From Sphingomonas sp. TREG-RG-20F-R18-01 (lineage in GTDB: Bacteria; Pseudomonadota; Alphaproteobacteria; Sphingomonadales; Sphingomonadaceae): DNA of 64,000 bases. This document shows positions 12,103 to 20,443 of the stretch, piece after piece. The stretch spans positions 474,853 through 538,852 of the forward strand of contig NZ_JAKNQQ010000003.1 of NCBI RefSeq assembly GCF_022662475.1, in the 5' to 3' direction. The translations under genes were made by a program, and so were the position numbers. The first letter of the stretch is position 1; the number at the start of each line of letters is the position of its first letter. The notes beneath the pieces are model-generated. The model saw only the letters and a program-made list of their open reading frames with translations. It did not search any database and was not told the DNA's origin.

Positions 12103-13337
12103 TATCGGTCACATTCACCAAAAACGATATCCATCGCGCCCAGGATCGCGGTCGTATCCGCGAGCATGTGGCCCTTCGACATGAAGTCCATCGCCTGCAG
12201 ATGCGAGAAGGCCGTGGGCCGGATCTTGCAGCGGTACGGCTTGTTCGTGCCATCGGCGACCAGATACACGCCGAACTCGCCCTTGGGGCTTTCGGTCGCG
12301 ACATAGACGTCGCCCGCGGGCACATGGAAGCCCTCGGTGTACAGCTTGAAGTGATGAATCAACGCTTCCATCGACCGCTTCATCTCGGCGCGCTTGGGCG
12401 GCACGACTTTGCGGTCGAGCGACGCGATCGGCCCTTCGGGCATGTCGCGCAGGCACTGCTTCATGATCTTCGCGGACTGGCGGACTTCCTCGACGCGCAC
12501 CATGAACCGGTCATAGCAATCGCCACGCGTACCGACCGGTACGTCGAACTCCATCCGGTCGTACACGTCATACGGTTGCGACTTGCGCAGATCCCAGGCG
12601 ATGCCCGAACCCCGGATCATCGGGCCGGAGAAGCCCCACTTGATCGCATCCTCACGGCTGACCGTCGCGATATCGACGTTACGCTGCTTGAAGATGCGGT
12701 TGTCCGCGACGAGCGAGATCGCATCCTCGAACAGCCGCGGCAGCCGCGTGTCGAGCCAGTCGGCGATGTCGGTCAGCAGCTTGAGCGGCGCATCCTGATG
12801 GACGCCGCCCGGACGGAAGTAGGCGCTGTGCATCCGCGCGCCCGAGACGCGCTCGAAGAAGTTCATGCAATCTTCGCGGATTTCGAACAGCCACAGGTTC
12901 GGCGTCATCGCGCCGACGTCCATGACATGCGACCCGAGGTTGAGCATGTGGTTCGAAATGCGCGTCAGCTCGGCGAACAGCACGCGGAGGTACTGCGCGC
13001 GGATCGGCACTTCGAGATCGAGCAGCTTCTCGACCGCGAGCACATAACTATGCTCCATGCACAGCGGCGAGCAGTAGTCGAGCCGGTCGAAATACGGCAG
13101 CGCCTGCATGTAGGTCTTATACTCGATCAGCTTCTCGGTGCCGCGGTGAAGCAGCCCGACGTGCGGATCGACACGCTCGACGATCTCGCCGTCGAGCTCC
13201 ATCACCAGGCGCAACACGCCGTGTGCGGCCGGATGCTGCGGACCGAAGTTGATCGTGTAGTTCTGGATTTCGACATCGCCCACTTCCGGCTTTTCACCGT
13301 CGGTACGATGTTCGAGCTGGTCGAGATACTCGCTCAC
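12102..13337 (-). CDS. nuoD: NADH-quinone oxidoreductase subunit D
   Basis: 49-kDa subunit lining the quinone site, related to [NiFe]-hydrogenase large subunits but lacking the metal cysteines. 411 residues. Recognisable parts are [20 protein letters not shown] with the quinone-site histidine, [20 protein letters not shown] and the acidic C-terminus DIVFGECDR. The frame is open for 90 codons further upstream, but that part overlaps nuoC out of frame. I start at the GTG overlapping the nuoC stop (GTGA, 13334-13337), peptide [10 protein letters not shown]. Confidence 0.97.
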   Translation of the reverse strand: MSEYLDQLEHRTDGEKPEVGDVEIQNYTINFGPQHPAAHGVLRLVMELDGEIVERVDPHVGLLHRGTEKLIEYKTYMQALPYFDRLDYCSPLCMEHSYVLAVEKLLDLEVPIRAQYLRVLFAELTRISNHMLNLGSHVMDVGAMTPNLWLFEIREDCMNFFERVSGARMHSAYFRPGGVHQDAPLKLLTDIADWLDTRLPRLFEDAISLVADNRIFKQRNVDIATVSREDAIKWGFSGPMIRGSGIAWDLRKSQPYDVYDRMEFDVPVGTRGDCYDRFMVRVEEVRQSAKIMKQCLRDMPEGPIASLDRKVVPPKRAEMKRSMEALIHHFKLYTEGFHVPAGDVYVATESPKGEFGVYLVADGTNKPYRCKIRPTAFSHLQAMDFMSKGHMLADTTAILGAMDIVFGECDR

Positions 13338-14179
13338 TGGTTCTGTCCTCCGCCAGTCCCGCCGCCGCTGCCCTTGCTGGGCATGACCGACGGATTGGCT
13401 GGCTTTTCGCCCGCACCGGCACCGGGCTTGCCCGCGCCGGACTGGCCGGTGTTCTCGGTGACCTTTGGATCGCTCGGCACCTGGGTCGGCGACTTCGCCG
13501 CATCGGCCTTGACGATCTCGTCCGCCTTGAGCGGCGTCGGCGCACCCTTGGCTTCCGGCACCTTCGCCTTCTCGTCGCCCGGGAGGACGTATTCGGCGCC
13601 TTCCCACGGGCTCATGAAGTCGAACGTCCGGAAGTCCTGCGCCAGCGCGACGGGCTCATAGACCACGCGCTTGGCTTCTTCGGAATAGCGCAGCTCGACA
13701 TAGCCGGTCAGCGGGAAGTCCTTGCGCTGCGGATGACCACGGAAGCCGTAGTCGGTCAGGATACGCCGAAGGTCCGAATTGCCCGAGAACAGCACGCCGT
13801 ACATGTCGTACACTTCGCGCTCGAGCCAGCCCGCGACCGGCCAGATCCCCGTTACCGACGGGACCGGCTTTTCGTCGTCGGTCTGGACGTGGACGCGGAT
13901 GCGGTGGTTGCGGGTCAGCGAGAGCAGGCAATAGACGACCTCGAACCGGTCGATCCCGCGATCGGGATAATCGACGCCCGCGATTTCCATCAGCTGCTGA
14001 TATTCGAGGCCCGGCGTATCGCGCAACGCGACCATCGTCTCGACCAGCGAGGAACGATCGACATGCAGCGCGACTTCGCCGACCGCGTCGAGGGAGTGCA
14101 GCAGACGACCACCGAGCGCAGCCGTCGCCGCGTCGATCACGCCGTCATTGGCGCGATAGGCTGGAGCCGGCGCCCTCAT
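13334..14179 (-). CDS. nuoC: NADH-quinone oxidoreductase subunit C with low-complexity tail
   Basis: 30-kDa peripheral subunit of complex I. The first 200 or so residues match the family: [20 protein letters not shown], the signature [20 protein letters not shown] and [20 protein letters not shown]. At 281 residues it is longer than usual (about 200). The excess is a C-terminal tail from about residue 205, rich in Lys, Ala, Pro and Gly and ending in a Gly-rich stretch ([13 protein letters not shown]), probably disordered. It overlaps nuoB and nuoD by 4 bp each. Confidence 0.97.
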   Translation of the reverse strand: MRAPAPAYRANDGVIDAATAALGGRLLHSLDAVGEVALHVDRSSLVETMVALRDTPGLEYQQLMEIAGVDYPDRGIDRFEVVYCLLSLTRNHRIRVHVQTDDEKPVPSVTGIWPVAGWLEREVYDMYGVLFSGNSDLRRILTDYGFRGHPQRKDFPLTGYVELRYSEEAKRVVYEPVALAQDFRTFDFMSPWEGAEYVLPGDEKAKVPEAKGAPTPLKADEIVKADAAKSPTQVPSDPKVTENTGQSGAGKPGAGAGEKPANPSVMPSKGSGGGTGGGQNQ

Positions 14180-14730
14180 CGTTCAATCGTCCCGACGCGA
14201 CGGATCTTCCGCTGGAGCTGCATGATCCCGTACAGCAATGCTTCCGCAGTCGGCGGGCAGCCGGGGACGTAGATGTCCACGGGCACGATCCGGTCACAGC
14301 CACGCACGACCGAATAGCTGTAATGATAATAGCCGCCACCATTGGCGCACGAGCCCATCGATATGACGTACTTCGGCTCGGACATCTGGTCGTAGACCTT
14401 GCGGAGCGCCGGAGCCATCTTGTTGCACAGCGTGCCCGCGACGATCATCACGTCCGACTGGCGCGGTGACGCGCGCGGCGCGGCGCCAAAACGCTCGAGA
14501 TCATAGCGCGGCATGTTGACGTGGATCATCTCGACCGCGCAGCACGCGAGCCCGAAGGTCATCCACCACAGCGAACCGGTGCGCGCCCAATGAAACAGGT
14601 CCTCGGTCGAAGTGACGAGGAAACCCTTGTCGCCAAGCTCGCCGTTCAGGTCGTTGAAGAACGCGGCATCGGGTTGAACCAGATCCTGGCCCGGCAGGCC
14701 AGTGGTCGGGTGCGTCAGTTCTACTCCCAT
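14176..14730 (-). CDS. nuoB: NADH-quinone oxidoreductase subunit B ([4Fe-4S] N2)
   Basis: Holds the terminal N2 [4Fe-4S] cluster that reduces quinone. 184 residues. The unusual tandem-cysteine ligand pair is in [11 protein letters not shown], with the others in [20 protein letters not shown] and [22 protein letters not shown] is also typical. The open frame extends upstream inside nuoA, but the start is ATG 14730 ([13 protein letters not shown]), giving normal length and a 10-bp overlap with the nuoA end. Confidence 0.98.
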   Translation of the reverse strand: MGVELTHPTTGLPGQDLVQPDAAFFNDLNGELGDKGFLVTSTEDLFHWARTGSLWWMTFGLACCAVEMIHVNMPRYDLERFGAAPRASPRQSDVMIVAGTLCNKMAPALRKVYDQMSEPKYVISMGSCANGGGYYHYSYSVVRGCDRIVPVDIYVPGCPPTAEALLYGIMQLQRKIRRVGTIER

Positions 14731-15095
14731 TCGAGAGCTCCCTTCTTCCACGCATAAACAAGGCCGAGCGCGAGTTCGGCGATAAACAACATCATCGATC
14801 CCCACGCGACCCAGCCGAGCTGGAACACGCTGACCGCCCATGGGTATAGGAACGCTGCCTCGAGATCGAAGATGATGAACAGGATCGCGACGAGGTAGAA
14901 GCGCACGTCGAACTGACTGCGCGGATCCTCGAACGCGGGGAAGCCGCACTCATATTCGGAGAGCTTTTCCGCGGTCGGCTTGTGCGCACCGGTCAGGCGC
15001 GCGACGAGCATCGGCAGGAACACGAACACGCTGGACAGCACGAGCGCGACGCCGAGGAACAGCAGGATCGGGAGATATTGTGACAGGTCAACCAA
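14721..15095 (-). CDS. nuoA: NADH-quinone oxidoreductase subunit A (TTG start)
   Basis: Membrane subunit NuoA/ND3, 124 residues with three helices and the conserved loop [21 protein letters not shown] between the first two. The only start giving the family N-terminus ([14 protein letters not shown]) is a TTG at 15095; the nearby ATG at about 15109 is in another frame. The ribosome-binding site before it is weak (GAGAA). First gene of the operon; a TTG with a poor site might set a low basal translation level for the coupled genes behind it. Confidence 0.95.
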   Translation of the reverse strand: MVDLSQYLPILLFLGVALVLSSVFVFLPMLVARLTGAHKPTAEKLSEYECGFPAFEDPRSQFDVRFYLVAILFIIFDLEAAFLYPWAVSVFQLGWVAWGSMMLFIAELALGLVYAWKKGALEWE

Positions 15096-15128
15096 GGGTG
15101 TTCTCGCATGTGCGAAGGGATGCCGAGG

Positions 15129-15157
15129 GCTTTAGGACCATGGGCTTTTAGGGGCAA
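15129..15157 (-). promoter_or_regulatory. candidate promoter of the nuo operon
   Basis: On the minus strand TTGCCC (15157-15152) and TAAAGC (15134-15129) are spaced by 17 bases, a plausible housekeeping-sigma -35/-10 pair ending 33 bp before the nuoA start. Nothing upstream of nuoA on this strand is transcribed in the same operon except across the repeat at 15238-15333. Found by eye only. Confidence 0.4.
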
Positions 15158-15237
15158 GGGTTGCGGGCGTGAGAATGAATCGCAACAGGCGTTCGAAGGA
15201 GGTTGTTCCCAGCAGAACCCCTGTACCCCACACCCAT

Positions 15238-15333
15238 CCGTCATTCCCGCGAAGGCGGGAATCCATTGACGCAACGGCAGCAAGCGCGACCGGGGCCAGC
15301 CAGTATGGATCCCCGCCTTCGCGAGGATGACGG
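15238..15333. repeat. Paired inverted repeat (family D) between suhB and nuoA
   Basis: Arms CCGTCATTCCCGCGAAGGCG (from 15238) and its inverse ending at 15333 enclose about 38 bases; the second arm differs from a perfect inverse at a few positions (CGAGGATGACGG). The motif resembles the ATCC/CGCGAAGGCGG palindromes common between genes in sphingomonads. It lies 23 bp beyond the suhB stop, so it could act as a transcript-end hairpin for suhB. Confidence 0.8.
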
Positions 15334-15356
15334 AGTCGGGGTATTGCCCCCGCCCC

Positions 15357-16169
15357 TCAGCGCAGCGCGCCCGCCAGCAATTTATGGAGTCGCGTCTGCA
15401 ACCCGTCGTTGGCGGCGAGGAACTCGCTGCGTTCCATCATCTTCTCACCGCCGCGGAAGTCGGTGACGAACCCGCCTGCTTCCTTGACCAGCAACAGACC
15501 CGCCGAGACGTCCCACGGCTTGAGACCCGACTCCCAATAGCCATCGTACCGCCCCGCCGCGACCCAGGCGAGATCGAGCGCCGCAGACCCCATCCGCCGG
15601 ATCCCGGCGACCTCGGGCGCGATCGCCCCGAAGATGCGCGACCATTCGGCGAAATTGCCATGGCCGAGGAACGGAATCCCCGTCGCGATCAGCGAGTCGG
15701 CAAGGTCGCGCCGTGCCGAAACGCGCAGCCGCTGCTCCTGCACCCACGCGCCCCGGCCCTTCTCGGCCCAGAACGCTTCGTCGGTGATCGGCTGATAGAC
15801 CATCGCAGAGGTGATCTCGCGCTTGCCGTTGGGCATCGGTTCCTCGACCGCGATCGAGATCGCGAAGTGCGGGATGCCGTGGAGGAAGTTGGTCGTGCCA
15901 TCGAGCGGATCGACGATGAAGCGCGGCTTGTTGGGATCACCCGCGACTTCGCCGCGCTCTTCCATCAGGAAGCCCCAGTCGGGGCGTGCGCGCGACAGTT
16001 CCTCGTACAGCGTCTGCTCGGCGCGCTGGTCGGCGATCGTCACGAAGTCGGCCGGGCCCTTGCGGCTGACCTGCAGCTGCTGAACTTCGTTGAAATCGCG
16101 GCGCAGGCGCGGACCGGCCTTGCGGGCGGCGCGATCGATGACGGTCATCAGACCGGAATGGGAGGGCAT
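15357..16169 (-). CDS. suhB: inositol monophosphatase family protein (SuhB-like)
   Basis: Mg-dependent sugar-phosphate phosphatase of the IMPase family, 270 residues. Metal-binding motifs are FLMEERGE near residue 70, IVDPLDGTTNFLHGIPHF near 85-102 and KPWDVSAGLLLVKEAGG near 217. In proteobacteria SuhB also binds RNA polymerase in rRNA antitermination; whether this one does cannot be told. It follows efp after a 147-bp gap occupied by a family B repeat whose purine-rich end (GGGGAGAGGGAGAAAG) falls just before the start. Confidence 0.93.
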   Translation of the reverse strand: MPSHSGLMTVIDRAARKAGPRLRRDFNEVQQLQVSRKGPADFVTIADQRAEQTLYEELSRARPDWGFLMEERGEVAGDPNKPRFIVDPLDGTTNFLHGIPHFAISIAVEEPMPNGKREITSAMVYQPITDEAFWAEKGRGAWVQEQRLRVSARRDLADSLIATGIPFLGHGNFAEWSRIFGAIAPEVAGIRRMGSAALDLAWVAAGRYDGYWESGLKPWDVSAGLLLVKEAGGFVTDFRGGEKMMERSEFLAANDGLQTRLHKLLAGALR

Positions 16170-16182
16170 AATCTTACTTTCT

Positions 16183-16314
16183 TTCTCCCTCTCCCCTTCA
16201 GGGGAGAGGGCAAGCGAGCGAAGCGAAGCGCGGGAGAGGGGCAGTGCAGAAACGAACGTCCGCGTTATTGCCCCTCTCCCCGGCCCTCTCCCCGCAAGCG
16301 GGGAGAGGGAGAAG
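16183..16314. repeat. Paired inverted repeat (family B) between efp and suhB
   Basis: Outer ends are TTCTCCCTCTCCCC and the inverse GGGGAGAGGGAGAA. Between them lie an inner palindrome at each end (CTCCCCTTCAGGGGAG; CTCCCCGCAAGCGGGGAG), an AAGCGAAGCGCGGGAGAGG segment and a variable centre. The same architecture recurs at 42211-42346 and 44841-44971. In all three cases one purine-rich end sits directly before a start codon. Confidence 0.9.
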
Positions 16315-16316
16315 CG

Positions 16317-16880
16317 TCACTCCGCGCGCTTCACATAGGTCTGTTCGTAGACGTCGACGACGATCCGCGTCCCCGCGCCGATGTGCGGCGGGACCATCAC
16401 GCGGACGCCATTCTCGAGGATCGCGGGCTTGTAGCTCGACGAGGCGGTCTGCCCCTTCACCACCGCATCCGCCTCGACGATCAGCGCCTCGATCGTGTCG
16501 GGGAGCTGCACCGAGATCGGGCGCTCCTCCCACAATTCCATCACGACATCCATGCCGTCCTGCAGGAACGCCGCCGCATCGCCGAGGATGTCCGCGTCGA
16601 GCGTGATCTGTTCGTAATTGATCTTGTCCATGAAGGTCAGCGTGTCGCCCTCACGGAACAGGAACTGGAAGTCGACGGTGTCGAGCCGCACCTTCTCGAG
16701 GCTCTCGGCCGAGCGGAAGCGGACGTTGTTCTTGCGGCCGTCGATCAGGTTCTTGAGCTCGACCTGCATGTAGGCACCGCCCTTGCCGGGCTGAGTGTGC
16801 TGGATCTTCACCGCACGCCAGATGCCGCCTTCATATTCGAGAATGTTGCCGGGACGGATTTCGACCGCGTTGATCTTCAT
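16317..16880 (-). CDS. efp: translation elongation factor P
   Basis: Relieves ribosomes stalled at proline runs. 187 residues with the KOW-like N-terminal domain and two OB domains. The tip lysine that is post-translationally modified in many bacteria is in QPGKGGAY (Lys33). The ATG at 16880 ([12 protein letters not shown]) is chosen because EF-P starts there; an upstream in-frame ATG would add 17 unrelated residues. The gene precedes suhB on the same strand. No modification enzyme (EpmA, EarP) is seen nearby. Confidence 0.97.
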   Translation of the reverse strand: MKINAVEIRPGNILEYEGGIWRAVKIQHTQPGKGGAYMQVELKNLIDGRKNNVRFRSAESLEKVRLDTVDFQFLFREGDTLTFMDKINYEQITLDADILGDAAAFLQDGMDVVMELWEERPISVQLPDTIEALIVEADAVVKGQTASSSYKPAILENGVRVMVPPHIGAGTRIVVDVYEQTYVKRAE

Positions 16881-16945
16881 GGGGTGAGCCTGCGTTGGAA
16901 AGAGCCAAGCGACGCCCCGTTTGCGAGGCACCGTGGCGCGAGGCC

Positions 16946-17572
16946 TTAGCCGGGCAGCGGCTTGCCCGCAAGATAGGGGAACGGATCGACGTCGGTCCCC
17001 TCATACCAATGCTGGGCTGGATCGGTGCGGGTGAGCCCGAAATGCAGGTGGTAATTCCCTGCCCCCGCGTTACCCGTGTCTCCGACATAGCCGAGCAACT
17101 GCCCGGTCGTGACCGGCTGGCCCTCGTGCAGGCCGGACGCATAGCCCGCCAGATGCGCATAATAATGCGTCCAGGTCCGGGATGGCGAACGGACGTAGAC
17201 CGTCGTGCCACCCGCCGCGCTGTTCCATAGCTTCTCCACGATGCCCGGTGCCGCAGCGATCACCGGCGTGCTTGCCGCCGCCATCACGTCGGTGCCGTGA
17301 TGCTCGCGCTCGCCATTCTGTCGTGGATCGCCCCACGATTCGCAAATTTCGCCCCGGCGTACGCCAGCAACCGGAACGGCCAGCACGACCGAGCCGCCCC
17401 GCCCCGCGCCGATGTCGACCGGCTGAGGCTGCCCGCGTACGGCGAGACGGAGCCGCGCGATCGGTCCATCCCGCGTGCCGCCCGGCGCGTCGGGAAGGAA
17501 CACCAGCGCTGCTACCCAGAGCCCCACGACCCCGAGCAGCAGCACGACGAGGATCACACCAAGCTTCTTCAT
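16946..17572 (-). CDS. M23 family (LytM-type) metallopeptidase, membrane-anchored
   Basis: 208 residues: an N-terminal hydrophobic helix ([21 protein letters not shown]), then a LytM fold. Zinc ligands are in HHGTD (HxxxD) near residue 95 and HLHF (HxH) near 176, so an active endopeptidase cleaving peptidoglycan cross-bridges in the periplasm is likely. A 14-bp gap separates it from the L,D-transpeptidase gene upstream, suggesting co-transcription of a cell-wall pair. The exact substrate is unknown. Confidence 0.9.
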   Translation of the reverse strand: MKKLGVILVVLLLGVVGLWVAALVFLPDAPGGTRDGPIARLRLAVRGQPQPVDIGAGRGGSVVLAVPVAGVRRGEICESWGDPRQNGEREHHGTDVMAAASTPVIAAAPGIVEKLWNSAAGGTTVYVRSPSRTWTHYYAHLAGYASGLHEGQPVTTGQLLGYVGDTGNAGAGNYHLHFGLTRTDPAQHWYEGTDVDPFPYLAGKPLPG

Positions 17573-17586
17573 CCCCCGCCCCCGGA

Positions 17587-18615
17587 TCAGCTCTGGAACA
17601 CCGCCGGCGTACCGGCCTTGATCATCATGGCTAGGCGGGCGGCATCCCAGTTGGTCAGGCGGATACAGCCATGGCTCTCCGCGCGACCGATCGTCTCGGG
17701 GGACGGCGTTCCGTGGATCCCGTAATGCGGCTTGGACAGGTCGAGCCAGACCACGCCGACCGGCCCATTGGGGCCCGGCGGAAGCAGCGCCTGCTTCGAT
17801 CCCTTCTTGGCATCCCAGAACAGCGACGGGTTGTAATGGAATTCAGGATTGTAGCTCGGCCCGAGCACCTTCCACGTTCCGATCGGCAGCGGATCGTGCG
17901 TGCTGCCCATCGTCGCCATGAACTGCGCGACGAGCTTGCCGTCCTTGTCGAGCACACGCAGGACCTCCTTCGACTTGGACACGACGATCTTCGCGCCCTG
18001 CGGCTGGGTCGAGTCGATGTTGAGGTCGCTCAGCGTCTTGCGCCAATTCTCCGGGAGCTTCGGATCATAGGCCCGCTCGGTCGTAATCGCGTTCGGGACG
18101 ACGATCTGCGTCCCGGCGGTCAGCTTGGTATCCGGGCTGTTGAGCTCGATCAGCACCGCAGGCGTGGTGTGGAACATCTCGCCCATCTTCTCCATCACCG
18201 ACTTGTAGCCGAGCGCGGGCAACTTCGACTGGAGCGCCGGGTCCTTGGGGAACGGGTTGGTGAACGGGCCGGCGAGGATCTCGTTGGTCAGCGTGATCTT
18301 CTGGGTCGGTCGCCAGGTGCGATGCGGATACAGCGCACGGAGCGTTGCCGGATCGAGCTTGCCGGTCTTGGGCAAGTCCTGAACCTCCTGGAACCCGGTG
18401 ATCGCCGCGACCAGCGATTTGCCCTCGCGCCCGTCCAGCACGCCGGGCGAGAAACCGAGATGGTCGAGGATCACCTGCGCATGCAGGACCGACAGATCCA
18501 GCTTGGTTTGTGCCGCGGGCGTTGGCAGCGGCGCGTTGGTTCCCGCCGCGCCCGCCGCCATGAGACCAACCGGGGCCAAGGCCAGACAAGCGACGCTGGC
18601 AAAGGTTTTGAGCAC
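17587..18615 (-). CDS. L,D-transpeptidase (YkuD domain) with peptidoglycan-binding region
   Basis: 342 residues starting with a signal peptide (hydrophobic stretch then LMAAGAAGT). A PG-binding-type region (VLHAQVILDHLGFSPGVLDG, residues 43-100) precedes a LysM-like stretch and the YkuD catalytic domain, whose histidine and cysteine are in GIHGTPSPETIG and RAESHGCIRLTNWDA near the C-terminus. It would form 3-3 cross-links or attach proteins to peptidoglycan. The start is a GTG at 18615 with AGGAG eight bases upstream; only 26 bp separate it from the divergent DUF882 gene. Confidence 0.94.
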   Translation of the reverse strand: MLKTFASVACLALAPVGLMAAGAAGTNAPLPTPAAQTKLDLSVLHAQVILDHLGFSPGVLDGREGKSLVAAITGFQEVQDLPKTGKLDPATLRALYPHRTWRPTQKITLTNEILAGPFTNPFPKDPALQSKLPALGYKSVMEKMGEMFHTTPAVLIELNSPDTKLTAGTQIVVPNAITTERAYDPKLPENWRKTLSDLNIDSTQPQGAKIVVSKSKEVLRVLDKDGKLVAQFMATMGSTHDPLPIGTWKVLGPSYNPEFHYNPSLFWDAKKGSKQALLPPGPNGPVGVVWLDLSKPHYGIHGTPSPETIGRAESHGCIRLTNWDAARLAMMIKAGTPAVFQS

Positions 18616-18630
18616 GGTTTCAGTCTCCTA

Positions 18631-18644
18631 CATGCAATTGCATG
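18631..18644. promoter_or_regulatory. perfect 14-bp palindrome between divergent cell-wall genes
   Basis: CATGCAATTGCATG is a perfect inverted repeat lying between the L,D-transpeptidase and DUF882 genes and overlapping the latter's ATG. It could be an operator or a chance palindrome; no known site is recognised. Confidence 0.35.
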
Positions 18645-19241
18645 CAGATAACGACAGACCGGGACGTTGGGTCCGTTACGACTTCGAAATGCAGCGCGCC
18701 GCTCTCACGCCGCGCACTGATCGGCGGCGCGATCGCGGGCGGCGCGGCGCTGGCGCTCCCCCTGCCCGCAATGGCGGTGGGCGTGGAATGGCGCCTTGCG
18801 ATCCGCAACGTCCATACCAACGAAAGCGTCGATGCGGTGTTCGCGCGGTCTGGACGGTTCGTTCCGGCCGGGCTGGCCGAGCTCAACCATGGCCTGCGCG
18901 ACTGGCGCACGGGCGATACAATCGGCATGGACCGCCGCCTGCTGGCGCTGCTCGTGTCGCTCCGACAGAAGCTGGAGCTTGGCGGCAACCGCAAGATCGA
19001 CCTGATCTGCGGCTATCGCTCGCCACAGACTAATGCGAAGCTCCGCGCCCGCGGCGGCTCGCATAGCGGCGTCGCGAGCCAGAGCCAGCACATGCTCGGC
19101 AAGGCGACCGATATCGTGGTGCCCGGCGTGTCGCTCGACCGGTTGCGCGGCGCGGCGCTTGCCTTGGGCGGAGGTGGCGTCGGCTATTATCCGCGCGACG
19201 GGTTCGTGCATGTCGATACTGGGCGCGTGCGGCACTGGTAG
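18642..19241 (+). CDS. DUF882/YcbK-like M15-type peptidase, Tat-exported
   Basis: 199 residues. A twin-arginine signal (LSRRALIGGAIAGGAALALP, residues 22-41) directs export, and the mature part is a DUF882 domain with probable zinc ligands in SQHMLGKATDIVV and GFVHVDTGRVR. The family is related to D,D-carboxypeptidases acting on peptidoglycan. Divergent from the L,D-transpeptidase with a 26-bp gap. The ATG at 18642 lacks an obvious ribosome-binding site and lies in the palindrome; no other start in frame precedes the Tat motif. Confidence 0.88.
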   Translation: MQITTDRDVGSVTTSKCSAPLSRRALIGGAIAGGAALALPLPAMAVGVEWRLAIRNVHTNESVDAVFARSGRFVPAGLAELNHGLRDWRTGDTIGMDRRLLALLVSLRQKLELGGNRKIDLICGYRSPQTNAKLRARGGSHSGVASQSQHMLGKATDIVVPGVSLDRLRGAALALGGGGVGYYPRDGFVHVDTGRVRHW

Positions 19242-19285
19242 CTATGGAGTGAGCGGGTCAACCCCTTCACTGCGAATTACGCCTG

Positions 19286-19558
19286 TCACGGGTATCGCTG
19301 TCGGGCGTGCAGAACTGCGAGTATCGTCACCGTGTCGTCGTCCGCCTTATACACGATAACATAGTTGGGGTGTGCCACTGCTTCACGGGTGCCGCGCACG
19401 CGGCCGGGCCGGTACATGAACGGATTACGTAAAACCATTTCCACCGTACCGAAAATGGCGTCCTCCATCCGGGCGGCTGCGCTAACGTTCCGGTCGCCGA
19501 TATAGTCGAGGATTGCGCGGAGTTCGTTGCGCGCCTTAGTCTCCCAGAGAAGCCGCAC
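19286..19558 (-). CDS. RelE/ParE superfamily toxin
   Basis: 90 residues with the ParE/RelE toxin pattern: N-terminal helix pair (KARNELRAILDYIGDRN), a central basic segment (YRPGRVRGTREAVAHP) and the strand YVIVYKADDDTVTILAVLHA with a final HARQRYP. The likely role is gyrase poisoning (ParE type) or mRNA cleavage (RelE type); sequence alone does not decide. It overlaps the upstream small antitoxin gene by 23 bp on the same strand, the usual order of antitoxin then toxin. Confidence 0.88.
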   Translation of the reverse strand: MRLLWETKARNELRAILDYIGDRNVSAAARMEDAIFGTVEMVLRNPFMYRPGRVRGTREAVAHPNYVIVYKADDDTVTILAVLHARQRYP

Positions 19559-19727
19559 GTGTCTTCGCTTCGATCAACGCGCGCATTTCTGCCCGCACCT
19601 GATCGTGAGGGAGCTTCGGGTGAGGGGAATCCAGTGCCGCCTGCACCCGCGCTCGGAACCAAGTATCGTACGCTGCGGCGTCCTCCGTAGTGTCGAATAC
19701 GGACTCGATGGGAGAGAGTTTCGCCAT
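19536..19727 (-). CDS. antitoxin of the RelE/ParE pair
   Basis: 63 residues. The C-terminal part AAYDTWFRARVQAALDSPHP is a pattern seen in many ParD/RelB-like antitoxins paired with ParE toxins; it would neutralise the toxin and repress the pair. Start ATG 19727 (MAKLSPIESVF) is chosen for normal length; the frame stays open into thiE on the upstream side. DNA binding is inferred, since I do not see a classic ribbon-helix-helix strand with certainty. Confidence 0.82.
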   Translation of the reverse strand: MAKLSPIESVFDTTEDAAAYDTWFRARVQAALDSPHPKLPHDQVRAEMRALIEAKTRAASLGD

Positions 19728-19759
19728 GCTCCGCTCATAGCATGAACTGCGCTCCGCCT

Positions 19760-20443
19760 CTACCGCTTGAGCACCTCGGCAAACGCCTTTACCGCTGCTG
19801 CTTCGTCCCCGCCCCAGACGCCGTGCGAGACGGCAAGGAAATCCGCCCCCGCCTGTACCAGCGGTGGCGCATTGGCCGGCGTGATCCCGCCGATCGCGAC
19901 GCAGGGCAGTTCGAACACGGTCGACCACCAGCTCAGCAACACGGGGTCGGCGACATGCTCCGCGACCTTGGTGGTCGTGGGATAAAACGCGCCGAACGCG
20001 ACGTAATCCGCGCCCCCTTCCCCCGCTTCCATCGCCAGATGGCGGCTGGCGTGGCAGCTGATCCCGATCTGCGCCGCCGCGCCCAGCTCGCTGCGCGCCT
20101 CCTGCGGATCGCCATCGTCCTGCCCGAGATGGACGCCATCCGCGCCGAGCCGCTTGGCGAGCGCGATGCTGTCGTTGACGATGAAGGCGACGTCCGCATC
20201 GGCGCAGATCCGCTGCAACGGCTCGGCGAGCGCGGCCGCGGCATGCTGGTCGATGTCCTTGACGCGGAACTGGAACGCCGCGACGGGGCCGGCGTCGAGT
20301 GCGCGTTTCAGCCGGTCGGCAAAGCCGCCGGTGACGTCGAGCGGCGAGACGAGATACAGCTGGCACGGCGGCCGGCGATAATCACGCTGGAACTGCGCAC
20401 CGAAATCGGGGTCGAGCGGGCCGAGGGGGTCTTCAATGTCCAT
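19760..20443 (-). CDS. thiE: thiamine phosphate synthase
   Basis: Joins the thiazole and pyrimidine moieties of thiamine. 227 residues in a TIM-barrel frame. Markers are FQFRVKD at the position of the usual QLR-KD strand, ICADADVAFIVNDSIALA, ADGVHLGQDDGDP, the phosphate site GISCHA and the C-terminal CVAIGGITPAN. An ATG at 20443 (MDIEDPLGP) is preferred over a longer frame. No TPP riboswitch or other thi gene is seen nearby; the start overlaps the end of the membrane-protein gene by 11 bp. Confidence 0.9.
   Translation of the reverse strand: MDIEDPLGPLDPDFGAQFQRDYRRPPCQLYLVSPLDVTGGFADRLKRALDAGPVAAFQFRVKDIDQHAAAALAEPLQRICADADVAFIVNDSIALAKRLGADGVHLGQDDGDPQEARSELGAAAQIGISCHASRHLAMEAGEGGADYVAFGAFYPTTTKVAEHVADPVLLSWWSTVFELPCVAIGGITPANAPPLVQAGADFLAVSHGVWGGDEAAAVKAFAEVLKR

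Noticed and set aside
12087..13661. A 524-codon plus-strand frame opposite nuoD
   Set aside because: Antisense of nuoD/nuoC; no motif and no ribosome-binding site.
15327..16949. A 540-codon plus-strand frame over suhB and efp
   Set aside because: Runs through both genes in antisense and through a repeat; no family.
19760..20443. TPP riboswitch near thiE
   Set aside because: No THI-box-like sequence was seen; thiE overlaps the upstream gene.
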